Notes: generated from the letters alone by a model not told the origin. A stretch of DNA of 64,000 bases from CAZAMB01 sp964486335 (GCA_964486335.1 CAZAMB010000010.1:1-64000); one strand, 5' to 3'; counted from the stretch's first letter, positions 21,493 through 29,842 are shown. Numbers and translations are program-made.

Positions 21493-23538
21493 TCAAGCCT
21501 GAACTTGCAAGCGAAGAGACTTTTCGGCCCAGGCGGCCAGGGCCTCGCGGTTGATCTTGGCGTTGTGGCGAACGTCCACTGGAAGCGACCGATGGAACAG
21601 GAACTGCAATTGGCGATCGGCGATGGTTGATCGGAGTATGGCCGACTGACGAAAGCCGGTTGAATGGCTGTTCCGATCGGCGGCTTCCACCGGTTGAAAA
21701 CCGCTGCCACAAGTGCCGATTGGAATCGGTACCGGGCGGTTTTCGGTTGATTCGGGCCTTTCGACGACCCCCCTGTGTCCCCCCTTGGTAAGGGGGGAGG
21801 CATCCACCCCCTCGTGTTCCCCGTTGGCAACGGGGGAGTCGACTGTGATGCCTGGTCCTCCCATGGAATCGGAGAGATTGGATTCAACCAGAACGAGCAG
21901 TTCACGGATGAACGATTGGTCGCGCCCGGATCGTGGGACGTTCTTGAATCGCCGGAATCGTCCGGGCCGCGGTTCGATGATGACGACGGGTTGCTGATCG
22001 CCCGGCGGGCCGACACCGACCAATGCGCTACGCGCGACGTCGGCGTGTTCGTTGAATAGCGGTTCGATGCACTCTGTGAACAGCGTTCCGTGCCGGGTCG
22101 TGACGCGATGGGTCTTTCGTCCGCAGAACCACAGGCGGCCGGCGACGTCCCGCCAGCCGACATCGCCGATTCGGTGCCACGTCGTGTCACCATCGCGGAT
22201 CTTGGATTTGGCGTTGGCGTGCGGCAGGCCGAAGTATTCCTTCGTCACCGCCTGCCCGCGAACACAGAGTTCGCCGACCTCACCGTCGGGAATAACGAGT
22301 TCACCCGACCACTGGACAATCGGCTCGTCAGTGATCCGAATAATCCGAACCTCGACTCCCGGCAGCGGCAGCCCGACGCAAGTGCCGGAACACAGACTCA
22401 ATCCTTGTTCGAGACATTTGCCCGAATCGTGAGACCGCGCGGACTGAAGTCCGCGGCTCGTGGAGTCCTGAGAATTCGTAGCTTTTTCAGAGCCGCGACC
22501 GTGAGGGAGCGGTCTTGACGCGGACTGAACGCCGCAACTCGCCGCCACGATTTCCCGGCCGCTGATGGTCGAGACGGGCAAAGACTCCGTCGCTCCGTAC
22601 GGCGTATGCACGTCGGCGTCTGGCGAGAGCACCTGATGAAGTTGCTCGATCACGGTTCGCGGCACCGGTGCGCCGGCAATCAGAATCCGCCGCAGCGTTG
22701 GCAGCGTGATCCCGCGTTCGACGCAATAGGCCGCAACGCGCCGCCATACCGCAGGCGAACCGAACGTGTTCGTCACTTCCTGATCTCGTATGGCCGCTAC
22801 GATGTTGGCCGGATTCACCCGCCCCGGATGCGACGGGTCCATATCGGGCAGGACGATCGTCATACCCATCGTGACGCTGAAGAGCGCGAACAACGGAAAC
22901 GTCGGCAGGTCAATTTCGCCCGGTTCGATACCGTAGCACGACTGGATCATCCGCACCTGCGCGTCGAACATGCCGTGTTCGTAGACGACGCCCTTGGCCG
23001 GTCCCGTGCTGCCGCTGGTAAACAAGATCGCGGCCGTCTCATCGCCCGCGGTGTCGGCGATGGTGAATCGATCGGACGCGCTGCGGGCCAGCCGAGTCAG
23101 GGTCGGTCCACCCCAGAACCACCGACGACCGACGGTCACGAAGACCTTCGCGCCTCGAAAGGGTCCGGGGCGAAGCACGCGGACGGCCTGCGCGACCGGC
23201 ACGCCGACAAGCGCGTCGAGCGGAACCGTTCGCAGGCAGTCGAGCAGACGACGGGCGCCCATGCCCGGATCAATCATGACCGGGACGGCCCTCATCTTGA
23301 ACAGCGCGAACACCAGCGAGACGAAATCGAACCCTTGCCGGACCATCAGCAGAACACGATGGCCGCGTTCGATACCGGCAGACGCTAGTCCGTTGGCATG
23401 GCGATTGGATATCGCCTCCAGTTCGGTGAAGGTGATCGACGAGTATTGCATCGATCCGCGATGCCGCCGCGAAAGGACGATGGCCCGGCGATCCGCCGCC
23501 GATGCGGCCATTCGTGGCAAGTGAGTGGCGATATTCAT
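21493..23538 (-). CDS. oleC: OleC-like AMP-dependent ligase interrupted in frame by dispersed repeats
   Basis: ANL-superfamily enzyme. OleC converts beta-hydroxy acids to beta-lactones with ATP in long-chain olefin synthesis. Visible family signatures are VPVMIDPGMGARRLLDCL, the P-loop ILFTSGSTGPAKGVVYEH, EIDLPTFPLFALF, NTFGSPAVWRRV, LIAGAPVP, TPYGATESLPVS, WHRIGDVGWRDVAGRLWFCGRK, and the C-terminal catalytic-lysine segment VDVRHNAKINREALA. The start at 23538 gives MNIATHLPRMA; an alternative ATG at 23607 has a weak SD. The 681 residues exceed OleC (about 550) by roughly the two extra segments at 22395-22545 and 21640-21870. These consist of palindromic dispersed repeats translated in frame (RPLPHGRGSE, SPLTKGGHRGV, CGSGFQPVEA). 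No oleA, oleB or oleD is in the window. Confidence 0.82.
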   Translation of the reverse strand: MNIATHLPRMAASAADRRAIVLSRRHRGSMQYSSITFTELEAISNRHANGLASAGIERGHRVLLMVRQGFDFVSLVFALFKMRAVPVMIDPGMGARRLLDCLRTVPLDALVGVPVAQAVRVLRPGPFRGAKVFVTVGRRWFWGGPTLTRLARSASDRFTIADTAGDETAAILFTSGSTGPAKGVVYEHGMFDAQVRMIQSCYGIEPGEIDLPTFPLFALFSVTMGMTIVLPDMDPSHPGRVNPANIVAAIRDQEVTNTFGSPAVWRRVAAYCVERGITLPTLRRILIAGAPVPRTVIEQLHQVLSPDADVHTPYGATESLPVSTISGREIVAASCGVQSASRPLPHGRGSEKATNSQDSTSRGLQSARSHDSGKCLEQGLSLCSGTCVGLPLPGVEVRIIRITDEPIVQWSGELVIPDGEVGELCVRGQAVTKEYFGLPHANAKSKIRDGDTTWHRIGDVGWRDVAGRLWFCGRKTHRVTTRHGTLFTECIEPLFNEHADVARSALVGVGPPGDQQPVVIIEPRPGRFRRFKNVPRSGRDQSFIRELLVLVESNLSDSMGGPGITVDSPVANGEHEGVDASPLTKGGHRGVVERPESTENRPVPIPIGTCGSGFQPVEAADRNSHSTGFRQSAILRSTIADRQLQFLFHRSLPVDVRHNAKINREALAAWAEKSLRLQVQA
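21685..21711 (-). repeat. Dispersed palindromic repeat D inside oleC-like gene
   Basis: 27-base element, on the coding strand TGTGGCAGCGGTTTTC then AACCGGTGGAA, with an inverted repeat around CGGTT-TTC-AACCG. It encodes CGSGFQPVE. It resembles a short repeat type common in cyanobacterial and planctomycete genomes (recalled, not searched). Confidence 0.5.
21779..21835 (-). repeat. Two palindromes of repeat type C inside oleC-like gene
   Basis: Perfect hairpins CCCCCCTT-ggt-AAGGGGGG (21779-21797) and CCCCGTT-ggc-AACGGGG (21819-21835) share the TTGGYAA centre but differ by compensating changes in the stems. They encode PLTKGG and PVANGE in the ligase. Confidence 0.65.
22435..22463 (+). repeat. 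Dispersed palindromic repeat A, copy 3, inside oleC-like gene
   Basis: CCGCGCGGACTGAAGT and CCGCGGCTCGTGG. Same element as 13227-13258, with compensatory stem changes (GGACT-GA-AGTCC versus GAACT-GA-AGTTC). A further degenerate copy (GCGGACTGAACGCCGC) starts near 22520. Confidence 0.65.
22490..22514 (+). repeat. Dispersed repeat B, copy 1, inside oleC-like gene
   Basis: 25 bases beginning GAGCCGCGACCGTGAGG, ending GAGCGGTC. It matches the reverse complement of 29497-29521 (groES-groEL1 spacer) at 24 of 25 positions. Read on the coding strand it encodes PLPHGRGSE. Confidence 0.7.
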
Positions 23539-23766
23539 TTTTTTGGCTGGCTGTTCACCCGCTAGGCGAACCTGTTGGGCTTCCGTGGGATGGAATTCAC
23601 CTGTCATCAAGTGGGGATCCTCGTCGGGACCTTTGAATCGCGGTCCCAATGTACAATCCGCATTGATGCTCGTCGACGAACGGACCGTTCGGCAAGTTGG
23701 TTGAAGCCCGGCGCTGGCTCGGTACGATGATGGTTAGGAAACGTGGAAACCAGCAAGGGGAAAGGG

Positions 23767-25254
23767 ATGACCCCAAACCAAACCAGACGAGCCGCTCGTT
23801 CCTGCCACCGATCGGTTGCTGCCTTTGCGATTTTATCGCTGTCGGCGTCTGCGCGCGGCGGGCTTGTCGAAGACCTGCGCAAGGCCGTTGGAAAGCTCCC
23901 GCACGCCAATGCACAAGTCGGAGCCTGCATCATCGACCTCCGTACCGGTCAATCGGTGTTCACCCTGAATGCCGATCAACCTCTCACTCCCGCCAGCACG
24001 ATGAAGCTCTTCGCCATGAGCGCGGCGCTGAACGAGCTCGGCCCCGCATTTGAATTCCAGACGGTTTTTGCCTTTGACGGAAAGAACCTGATCGTCATCG
24101 GCGACGGCGACCCCGGATTCGGCGATGAAAAGATCCACCGCGCCCGTGGCGAACCGGTTTCCGCTCCGTTTGACGCCTGGGCCGACGCCTTGCGCAAGCG
24201 CGGCATCACCGACATTTCGGGCGATCTCATCATCGATGAGTGGGTTTTCGACGATCAGCGCGTTCATCCGACATGGGAAAGAAATGACCTTGGCAAGTGG
24301 TACGCCGCGCCAGTGTCGGCCTTGAACATCAACGACAATTGCCTCGACATTGTCGCGTCGCCCGCAAAGCCCGGTGAGCCCGCCCGAATATCCGTTCAAC
24401 CGGAGAACTCACTGCTCAAAATCGTGAACAAAAGTCGATCGGGCGGCAAGGGCGAGCCGACGCTGCATCACCCGGCCGGCACGCTGGAATACACATTGTC
24501 GGGCAGAGTCAACAAACGCTGGCCGTTCAGCCCGGTCGCGTTTCCCGATCCGGCGATGTTGTTCGCCGACTCGCTGAAGACGACGCTGGCCCGCCAAGGG
24601 ATTGCCGTTCGCGGACAAGTTCGCCGTGCTCGCGTGCGGGCATTTGATGGCGGGCTTCCTTCGCCGATCTCGATCGTGGGCATTCATCATACGTCGATCG
24701 CGGAGGCGCTCGCCCGCGCAGGCAAGGACAGCCAAAACCTCTTCGCGGAATGCCTGCTGAAACGGGCAGGATACGCCCACGCCCGCCGCATGGGGACTAT
24801 TGACGCGCGCGGAAGCTGGTCGCTGGGCGCGAGCGCGGTTGACGCACTCATGTCCCGCGCGGGAATCAAAACCGATGGACTTCGGACGGTCGACGGATCG
24901 GGATTGAGCAGGGACAACGCCTGCACCGCGAGACAACTTGCGGCCTTGTTGGCCTATTCGCACACGCAGACGACCGGCCGACTACTCCACGATAGTCTCG
25001 CCAAGGCCGGCGTCGACGGCTCACTTCGTAAACGACTGAGAAACTCCGACGGCCGCGTCTTTGCCAAGACGGGCACGATGCGCGGCATCCGCAGTCTCGC
25101 CGGTTACGTCGACGATGAGTCGGGCCCGCGCTACGCCTTCGCGGTGATGTTCAACGGCTATTCCGGACCGAGCACACCCTACAAAGAAATTCAGGACCGC
25201 ATATGTCGCGTGCTGGCCGAAGCCGCGGACAACGGCCATTCGGGAACCCGCTGA
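23767..25254 (+). CDS. dacB: D-alanyl-D-alanine carboxypeptidase/endopeptidase (PBP4, family S13)
   Basis: 495 residues, the size of PBP4. It trims or cleaves peptidoglycan stem peptides in the periplasm. Active-site motifs are intact: SxxK as S77-T-M-K80 (LTPASTMKLF), SxN as SQN near residue 322 (GKDSQNLFAE), and KTG as KTGT near residue 434 (VFAKTGTMRGI). The large insert after the first motif, typical of S13, contains IVIGDGDPGFGD and the WYAAPVSALNINDNCLD segment. The ATG at 23767 follows AAGGGG by 6 bases; an upstream in-frame ATG at 23743 is less likely. The signal peptide (RRAARSCHRSVAAFAILSLS) ends about SARG. It diverges from the oleC-like gene. Confidence 0.95.
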   Translation: MTPNQTRRAARSCHRSVAAFAILSLSASARGGLVEDLRKAVGKLPHANAQVGACIIDLRTGQSVFTLNADQPLTPASTMKLFAMSAALNELGPAFEFQTVFAFDGKNLIVIGDGDPGFGDEKIHRARGEPVSAPFDAWADALRKRGITDISGDLIIDEWVFDDQRVHPTWERNDLGKWYAAPVSALNINDNCLDIVASPAKPGEPARISVQPENSLLKIVNKSRSGGKGEPTLHHPAGTLEYTLSGRVNKRWPFSPVAFPDPAMLFADSLKTTLARQGIAVRGQVRRARVRAFDGGLPSPISIVGIHHTSIAEALARAGKDSQNLFAECLLKRAGYAHARRMGTIDARGSWSLGASAVDALMSRAGIKTDGLRTVDGSGLSRDNACTARQLAALLAYSHTQTTGRLLHDSLAKAGVDGSLRKRLRNSDGRVFAKTGTMRGIRSLAGYVDDESGPRYAFAVMFNGYSGPSTPYKEIQDRICRVLAEAADNGHSGTR

Positions 25255-25294
25255 TTGACCGATCTGAAGGTATCGCCACGAGTGCTCCGGAACG

Positions 25295-25489
25295 TCAAGG
25301 CGACTCGGAATCGTCGATAGGATCGGGTTCGTCCGGCGACACGGGTTCGCTGATGCTGTAGGTGCCGTCGAGCCAGCGGCCCAGGTCCACGAGCTTGCAG
25401 CGCTTGCAGCAGAACGGACGGAAGGGCGCTTCTTCCAGCGCGCCAACGTGCAACGATTGACCGCAGGTTGGACATTCAAACGTGGGCAC
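25295..25489 (-). CDS. yacG: YacG-family small zinc protein (DNA gyrase inhibitor family)
   Basis: 64 residues with the YacG signature: CPTCG near the N-terminus, then FRPFCCKRCKLVDLGRWLDG, giving the C-x2-C...C-x3-C zinc site, and an acidic C-terminal tail. E. coli YacG binds GyrB and inhibits gyrase; whether this homologue does so is unknown. It is the last gene of the minus-strand chaperone array, 30 bases after the FmdB-like gene. Confidence 0.85.
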   Translation of the reverse strand: MPTFECPTCGQSLHVGALEEAPFRPFCCKRCKLVDLGRWLDGTYSISEPVSPDEPDPIDDSESP

Positions 25490-25519
25490 GGCGGTCTATG
25501 TCGGCCTCTCGGCGGAACA

Positions 25520-25906
25520 TCAGTCCTTTCCACTGGGTCTCTTTGGGGATTTCTTCGGAGGCGCGGGAGTGCTCTTGGTTTCGGCCTTGGTTTCGTTCGT
25601 CGATTTCGCGGGAGCGGTTGCGTCTCCGCCTTCCTTTTTTCCTTTATCGTCCGATTTGGATTCGCCCGAGCTTCCGTCCGCCTTGGCGGCCTGCTTGTAG
25701 TTGTCGCTTCGGTAATCGGTGAGGTAAAAACCGGACCCCTTGAAGATCAACCCGCCGCCCGTCGAAATGCGACGTGAGACCGGCGCGTCACACCGGCAAG
25801 CGCGCGGATCGTCCTTTTTCAGTCGTTTGCGCGGCGGCTCCTTGATCGACTGAAACAACTCAAACAGCGTTCCGCATTTCGTACATTCGTATTCGTAAGT
25901 CGGCAT
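25520..25906 (-). CDS. FmdB-family zinc-ribbon protein
   Basis: 128 residues. The N-terminal MPTYEYECTKCGTLFELFQSI and the following ISTGGGLIFKGSGFYLTDYRS are characteristic of the FmdB/CxxC_CxxC_SSSS family, named for a putative regulator of formamidase genes. The first zinc pair is CTKC. The second appears as CRC rather than the usual CPxC. The C-terminal half is low-complexity Lys/Ser/Pro/Ala, probably disordered. It sits 20 bases after grpE in the same orientation. A direct role in proteostasis is not established. Confidence 0.85.
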   Translation of the reverse strand: MPTYEYECTKCGTLFELFQSIKEPPRKRLKKDDPRACRCDAPVSRRISTGGGLIFKGSGFYLTDYRSDNYKQAAKADGSSGESKSDDKGKKEGGDATAPAKSTNETKAETKSTPAPPKKSPKRPSGKD

Positions 25907-25926
25907 GGACGAGAGGCTCCATGAAT

Positions 25927-26508
25927 CTACTCGACGGCGGAATCCGATGATTCGCCGGATGTATTGGATTCGACAACGGCCTTGGCAACAATGACGCGCG
26001 CCGGCCGAAGCACGCGTTCGCGCAGGCGATACCCTTTCGTCACTTGCTCGACCACCGTTCCGGGGGCGAATTGGTCGCTAGGCATTTGCATGAGCGCTTC
26101 GTGAATCGCGGGATCAAACGGCTTTCCGCGAGCATCGATGACTTCCAGCCCATTGTCGGCCAATGCTTTGAGCAGGTTTTCATGGACGAGACGCTCACCC
26201 GCGACAATGGACTCGACCGTGGCATCCCCGGAACAGGCGGCAAGCGACCGCTCGAAATCGTCAAGGACGTTGAGCAGCGACCGCATCAGTTCGGCATTGG
26301 CGAATCGCACCGAGTCCTGACGCTCGGCATTCGACCGCCTTTGGAAGTTCTGATACTCCGCCTTCGAGCGCAACAACGCGTCCTCAAGGCTCTCCACCTT
26401 GGCCTGAAGTTCGGCGATGAGGTCGCCACCCGGGCTCGGCGCGGGTTCTTCCCGCCCTGCGTCGGTCGTTGAATCCACGGTTGAATCAGATGTTTCCTGT
26501 TTCGTCAT
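25927..26508 (-). CDS. grpE: Nucleotide exchange factor GrpE
   Basis: 193 residues, normal for GrpE. It promotes ADP release from DnaK. An acidic N-terminus is followed by a long helix with ELQAKVESLEDALLRSKAEYQNFQRRSNAER, then LLNVLDDFERSL. The C-terminal beta domain has GLEVIDARGKPFDPAIHEALM and VEQVTKGYRLRERVLRPARVIVAK. It is co-directional with dnaJ (53-base gap) and FmdB. The partner dnaK is not in this window. Confidence 0.95.
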   Translation of the reverse strand: MTKQETSDSTVDSTTDAGREEPAPSPGGDLIAELQAKVESLEDALLRSKAEYQNFQRRSNAERQDSVRFANAELMRSLLNVLDDFERSLAACSGDATVESIVAGERLVHENLLKALADNGLEVIDARGKPFDPAIHEALMQMPSDQFAPGTVVEQVTKGYRLRERVLRPARVIVAKAVVESNTSGESSDSAVE

Positions 26509-26561
26509 GGCAATTGTTGTGATCGTGATTCCCAGGGCGACGGCCGTCGTACGTCAATTCG

Positions 26562-27692
26562 TCACTGTTCCGATCCGCCGCCGAAATAATCCACGAGTTT
26601 CTCAAAAAAGCCCTTTGATTCGGGCATCACCGAGCGATCTTCCGTCTTGGCAAATTCCCGCAGCAGCGATTCTTGTGCCTTGTTAAGCCGCTTGGGGATT
26701 TCCACGAGCACCTGCACGATGACATCGCCCTTTCGTCCGGACCGCAGATCGGGCAGGCCTTGTCCGCGAAGGTGCAACAACTGCCCATGCTGCGTCCCCG
26801 CGGGAATCTTCAGCTCCGCCTTTCCGGTCAGGGTCGGCACTTCGGCTACCGCGCCCAGCGCCGCCTGTGTAAAACTGATCGGCATCCTGCAGACGAGGTC
26901 GTTGTCGTGCCGCTCCAAAAACGGATGAGGCTTCACTCGCACGACGCAATGCAGGTCGCCGCGCGACGATCCGTCCTCGCCCGGTTCTCCTTCGCCGCGA
27001 ACGCGCACGGCCTGGCCGTCGTGAATGCCGGCGGGAATGCGCACCGTCAGCACGCGTTCCTTCACGACGCGTCCACCGCCGCGGCAAGTGCCGCAGGGCG
27101 TCACGATCGTCGAACCGCGACCTCGACACGTGGGACAAGTGGTGATCACCCGTCCGAACAGGGACGACAGTCCGCCGCTCTGTTCAACCTGCCCATAGCC
27201 TCCGCACGTCCGACAGGCCTTGCGCTCCGAACCCGCCGCCGCGCCCGTGCCTCCGCAAGATTCGCAATGATCCTGGCGTCCAAACTCGATCGATCGCCCG
27301 GCGCCTGTCGCCACTTCGGCCAGCGAGACCGACACTTCGATTTGCAGATCGCCGCCGCGCGCCCTGCGCCGACCACCGAACGCTCCGCCGAAAATGTCGT
27401 CGAACATCGAAAAGATGTCGTCGACGCGCATGTGCGAAAAATCATGCACACCTGCCCCGTTGAGACCGGCGTGTCCGAATTGGTCGTATCGCTGCCGTTT
27501 GGCGGGATCGGAAAGCACCTCAAACGCCTCGGCCGCTTCCTTGAAGCGCAGCTCCGCGTCGGGTTCGGTGTTACGGTCGGGGTGGAACTTGTGCGCGGCC
27601 CGGCGATAGGCTTTTTTCACGTGGTCCGGCGACGCGTCGCGGGCCACGCCCAGCACTTCATAATAATCTCGCTTCCCCGCTGCCACGCTCAT
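26562..27692 (-). CDS. dnaJ: Chaperone protein DnaJ
   Basis: 376 residues from the ATG at 27692 (MSVAAGKRDYYEVLGV); the frame opens 17 codons earlier without support. The J domain has the HPD motif (HKFHPDRN). A Gly/Phe region (FSMFDDIFGGAFGGRR) follows. The zinc-binding domain has four CxxCxGxG-type units: CESCGGTG, CRTCGGYG, CPTCRGRG and CGTCRGGG; the last two are CxxCRGxG. The C-terminal substrate domains follow. It stimulates DnaK ATPase and delivers clients. It lies between groEL1 and grpE. A strong hairpin in its 5' leader (27733-27755) may attenuate read-through from the chaperonin genes. Confidence 0.95.
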   Translation of the reverse strand: MSVAAGKRDYYEVLGVARDASPDHVKKAYRRAAHKFHPDRNTEPDAELRFKEAAEAFEVLSDPAKRQRYDQFGHAGLNGAGVHDFSHMRVDDIFSMFDDIFGGAFGGRRRARGGDLQIEVSVSLAEVATGAGRSIEFGRQDHCESCGGTGAAAGSERKACRTCGGYGQVEQSGGLSSLFGRVITTCPTCRGRGSTIVTPCGTCRGGGRVVKERVLTVRIPAGIHDGQAVRVRGEGEPGEDGSSRGDLHCVVRVKPHPFLERHDNDLVCRMPISFTQAALGAVAEVPTLTGKAELKIPAGTQHGQLLHLRGQGLPDLRSGRKGDVIVQVLVEIPKRLNKAQESLLREFAKTEDRSVMPESKGFFEKLVDYFGGGSEQ

Positions 27693-27732
27693 GTCCTGTT
27701 CGTCGCCCCGCGTCGTCGCGAACGCAAGCAAA

Positions 27733-27755
27733 GGGCGGGCCAACTTCGCCCGCCC
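27733..27755 (-). terminator. Hairpin between groEL1 and dnaJ
   Basis: Perfect 8-bp GC stem GGGCGGGC/GCCCGCCC with a 7-base loop. On the minus strand it is followed by TTTGCTTG. It lies 35 bases after the groEL1 stop and 40 bases before the dnaJ start. It could be a partial terminator or an mRNA processing/stability element. Confidence 0.5.
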
Positions 27756-27789
27756 GTCGCATTGTCGTCATTAGCCGCCGTAAGGAAGT

Positions 27790-29400
27790 TTATCGAACGG
27801 CACGCTCGATTTTCTTCTCTTCATCTTTCAGATCAGTGAGCAGAACCTCGGTCGTCAGCATCAGCCCCGCCACGCTCGCCGCGCTTTCCAGCGCCACACG
27901 GGCCACCTTGGCCGGGTCTATGATGCCGGACTTGACCATGTCGGTGAATTCCCGCTTGCGAGCGTCATAGCCGATGTTGCCGCCCTTTTCGAGAATCTGC
28001 TCGACGATCACGTCGCCTTCCTCGCCGCAGTTGGCCGCGATCTGCCGAGCCGGCGCTCGCAACGCCACTTCGACGATGTCGAACCCAGTTGCTTCATCGC
28101 CCTTGGCGGAGCCCTTCGCCTTCTTCACCGCGGGAATGGCTCGTAGGAAGGCCACTCCGCCGCCCGGCACGATGCCTTCTTCGGCCGCCGCCTTGGTCGC
28201 GTGGAACGCATCATCGACGAGGTCCTTTCGCTCCTTGACCTCGATCTCCGTTGCGCCGCCGACGCGAATGACCGCCACGCCGCCCGTCAGCCGGGCGAGT
28301 CGCTCCTGGAGTTTCTCGCGATCATAATCGCTGGTGGTTTTCTCGATCTGGTTGCGAATCTGTTCGATCCGCGCCTTCACGTCGCTCTTCTTGCCCGCGC
28401 CTTCGATGATCGTCGTGTTGTCCTTGGTTATGACCACCTTCTTGGCCGATCCCATTTCCTTCTGCGTAATGTTCTCAAGCTTCACGCCGAGGTCTTCCGA
28501 AATCAGCGTCGCGCCGGTGAGCGTCGCGATGTCACCCAGCATGGCCTTGCGGCGGTCGCCGAAGCCTGGGGCCTTGACCGCGCAAACATGGAGGATGCCG
28601 CGCATCTTGTTGACGACCATCGTTGCCAGAGCTTCGCCCTCGACGTCTTCGGCAATCACCAGCAGTTGCTTGCCCGCCGTGACGATCGACTCCAGCACCG
28701 GAACGAAGTCTCGCAAGTTTGAAATCTTTTTCTCGTAAATCAGAATCGCCGGATCGTTCAGCACGCACTCCAGCGAACCGGGATTGGTCATGAAATAGGG
28801 CGAAATGTAGCCCTTGTCGAACTGCATTCCATCGACGACTTCCTTCTCGGTCGTCAGCGACTTGCCCTCTTCGATTTCGACCACGCCGTCGGTGCCGACC
28901 GCCTCGATGGCGCTCGCCAGCAATTTGCCGACTTCCTCGTCGCCGTTGGCCGAGATCGTCGCGATCTTTGCCAAGTCATCGTTCGATCGCACTTTGACCG
29001 ACAGACCCTTGATGGCCTCGACCGCCGCGGCCACGGCCTTGTCAATGCCGCGCTTGATCGCCATCGTGTTAGCGCCCACGGAGACGGCCTTGTAGCCCTC
29101 GCGGAATATCGCCTCGGCCAGCACCGTCGCAGCGGTCGTACCGTCGCCGACTTCGTCGCTGGTTTTCGAGGCGACCTGGTTGATAAGCTTTGCGCCCATG
29201 TTCTCGAAGGGCTGCGACAGTTCGACTTCCTTGCTCACGGTCACGCCATCCTTGGTAACGCGAGGCGAACCGAAAGACTTATGCAGAATCACATTGCGAC
29301 CGGCCGGTCCCATCGTGACCTTGACCGCGTCAGCCAGTTTGGTGACGCCTTCCAGCACCTGCTGGCGGGCCTCCTGAGAAAACATCATTTGTTTGGGCAT
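27790..29400 (-). CDS. groEL: Chaperonin GroEL, paralogue 1
   Basis: 536 residues. ATP-driven folding chamber subunit. Conserved segments are MGPAGRNVILHKSFGSPRVTKDGVTVSKE, the ATP-site GDGTTTATVLAEA-like sequence (here GDGTTAATVLAEAIF), VEEGKSLTTEKEVVDGMQFDKGYISPYF, ITKDNTTIIEGAG, and VPGGGVAFLRA. The C-terminus ends KDEEKKIERAVR without the Gly-Gly-Met tail of housekeeping GroEL. The start has GAGGAG 7 bases upstream. It follows groES after a 124-base spacer full of palindromes. Confidence 0.95.
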   Translation of the reverse strand: MPKQMMFSQEARQQVLEGVTKLADAVKVTMGPAGRNVILHKSFGSPRVTKDGVTVSKEVELSQPFENMGAKLINQVASKTSDEVGDGTTAATVLAEAIFREGYKAVSVGANTMAIKRGIDKAVAAAVEAIKGLSVKVRSNDDLAKIATISANGDEEVGKLLASAIEAVGTDGVVEIEEGKSLTTEKEVVDGMQFDKGYISPYFMTNPGSLECVLNDPAILIYEKKISNLRDFVPVLESIVTAGKQLLVIAEDVEGEALATMVVNKMRGILHVCAVKAPGFGDRRKAMLGDIATLTGATLISEDLGVKLENITQKEMGSAKKVVITKDNTTIIEGAGKKSDVKARIEQIRNQIEKTTSDYDREKLQERLARLTGGVAVIRVGGATEIEVKERKDLVDDAFHATKAAAEEGIVPGGGVAFLRAIPAVKKAKGSAKGDEATGFDIVEVALRAPARQIAANCGEEGDVIVEQILEKGGNIGYDARKREFTDMVKSGIIDPAKVARVALESAASVAGLMLTTEVLLTDLKDEEKKIERAVR

Positions 29401-29416
29401 GTCCGACTCCTCAAAT

Positions 29417-29451
29417 CGCGAGGCACGGGCTTGGGCCCGCGTGACCTCGCG
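29417..29451 (-). repeat. Palindrome in the groES-groEL1 spacer
   Basis: Outer 7-bp stem CGCGAGG/CCTCGCG encloses a second GC stem around CACGGGC and GCCCGCGTG. It lies just upstream of the groEL1 ribosome-binding site. A shorter hairpin ACGGG-tcgacg-CCCGT lies at 29473-29488. Confidence 0.6.
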
Positions 29452-29496
29452 GCGTATTCATTTTCTTTCGCAACGGGTCGACGCCCGTAGCGAGGC

Positions 29497-29521
29497 GACC
29501 GTTCCCTCACGGTCGCGGCTC
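29497..29521 (-). repeat. Dispersed repeat B, copy 2, in the groES-groEL1 spacer
   Basis: Reverse-strand copy of the 25-base element at 22490-22514, one mismatch. It forms an 8-bp stem GCGACCGT-tccctc-ACGGTCGC (29495-29516) directly after the groES stop. Confidence 0.7.
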
Positions 29522-29524
29522 GGA

Positions 29525-29842
29525 TCAACAAACGATCGCAAGCACGTCGCTTTCGCGGCAGACGACGAACTTGTCGGCGCCGTAATCAATCTCGGTCCCG
29601 GAATACTTTCCGTAGACCACTTCGTCGCCGACAGACAAACACATCTCACCGCGCTTGCCGCTCTTGAGCATCTTGCCCGGACCCACCGCGACCACCTTGC
29701 CACGCTGCGGCTTTTCCTTAGCTGTGTCGGGCAGGATGATCCCGCCCGCCGTCCTGTCGTCGGCCTCGAGCGGCTCGATGAGCACGCGATCTTCCATCGG
29801 CCGAAACTTGATCTTCGTCTTCGTCGCTGTTGCTGTCGCCAT
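29525..29842 (-). CDS. groES: Co-chaperonin GroES
   Basis: 105 residues, cpn10 fold: FRPMEDRVLIEPLEADDRTAGGIILPDTAKEKPQRGKVVAVGPG carries the roof and mobile-loop region (TAGGIILPD). The C-terminal strand is VGDEVVYGKYSGTEIDYGADKFVVCRESDVLAIV. It caps GroEL. TAGGAG lies 9 bases upstream of the start. It sits between two groEL genes on the same strand, so either GroEL could be its partner. Confidence 0.96.
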   Translation of the reverse strand: MATATATKTKIKFRPMEDRVLIEPLEADDRTAGGIILPDTAKEKPQRGKVVAVGPGKMLKSGKRGEMCLSVGDEVVYGKYSGTEIDYGADKFVVCRESDVLAIVC

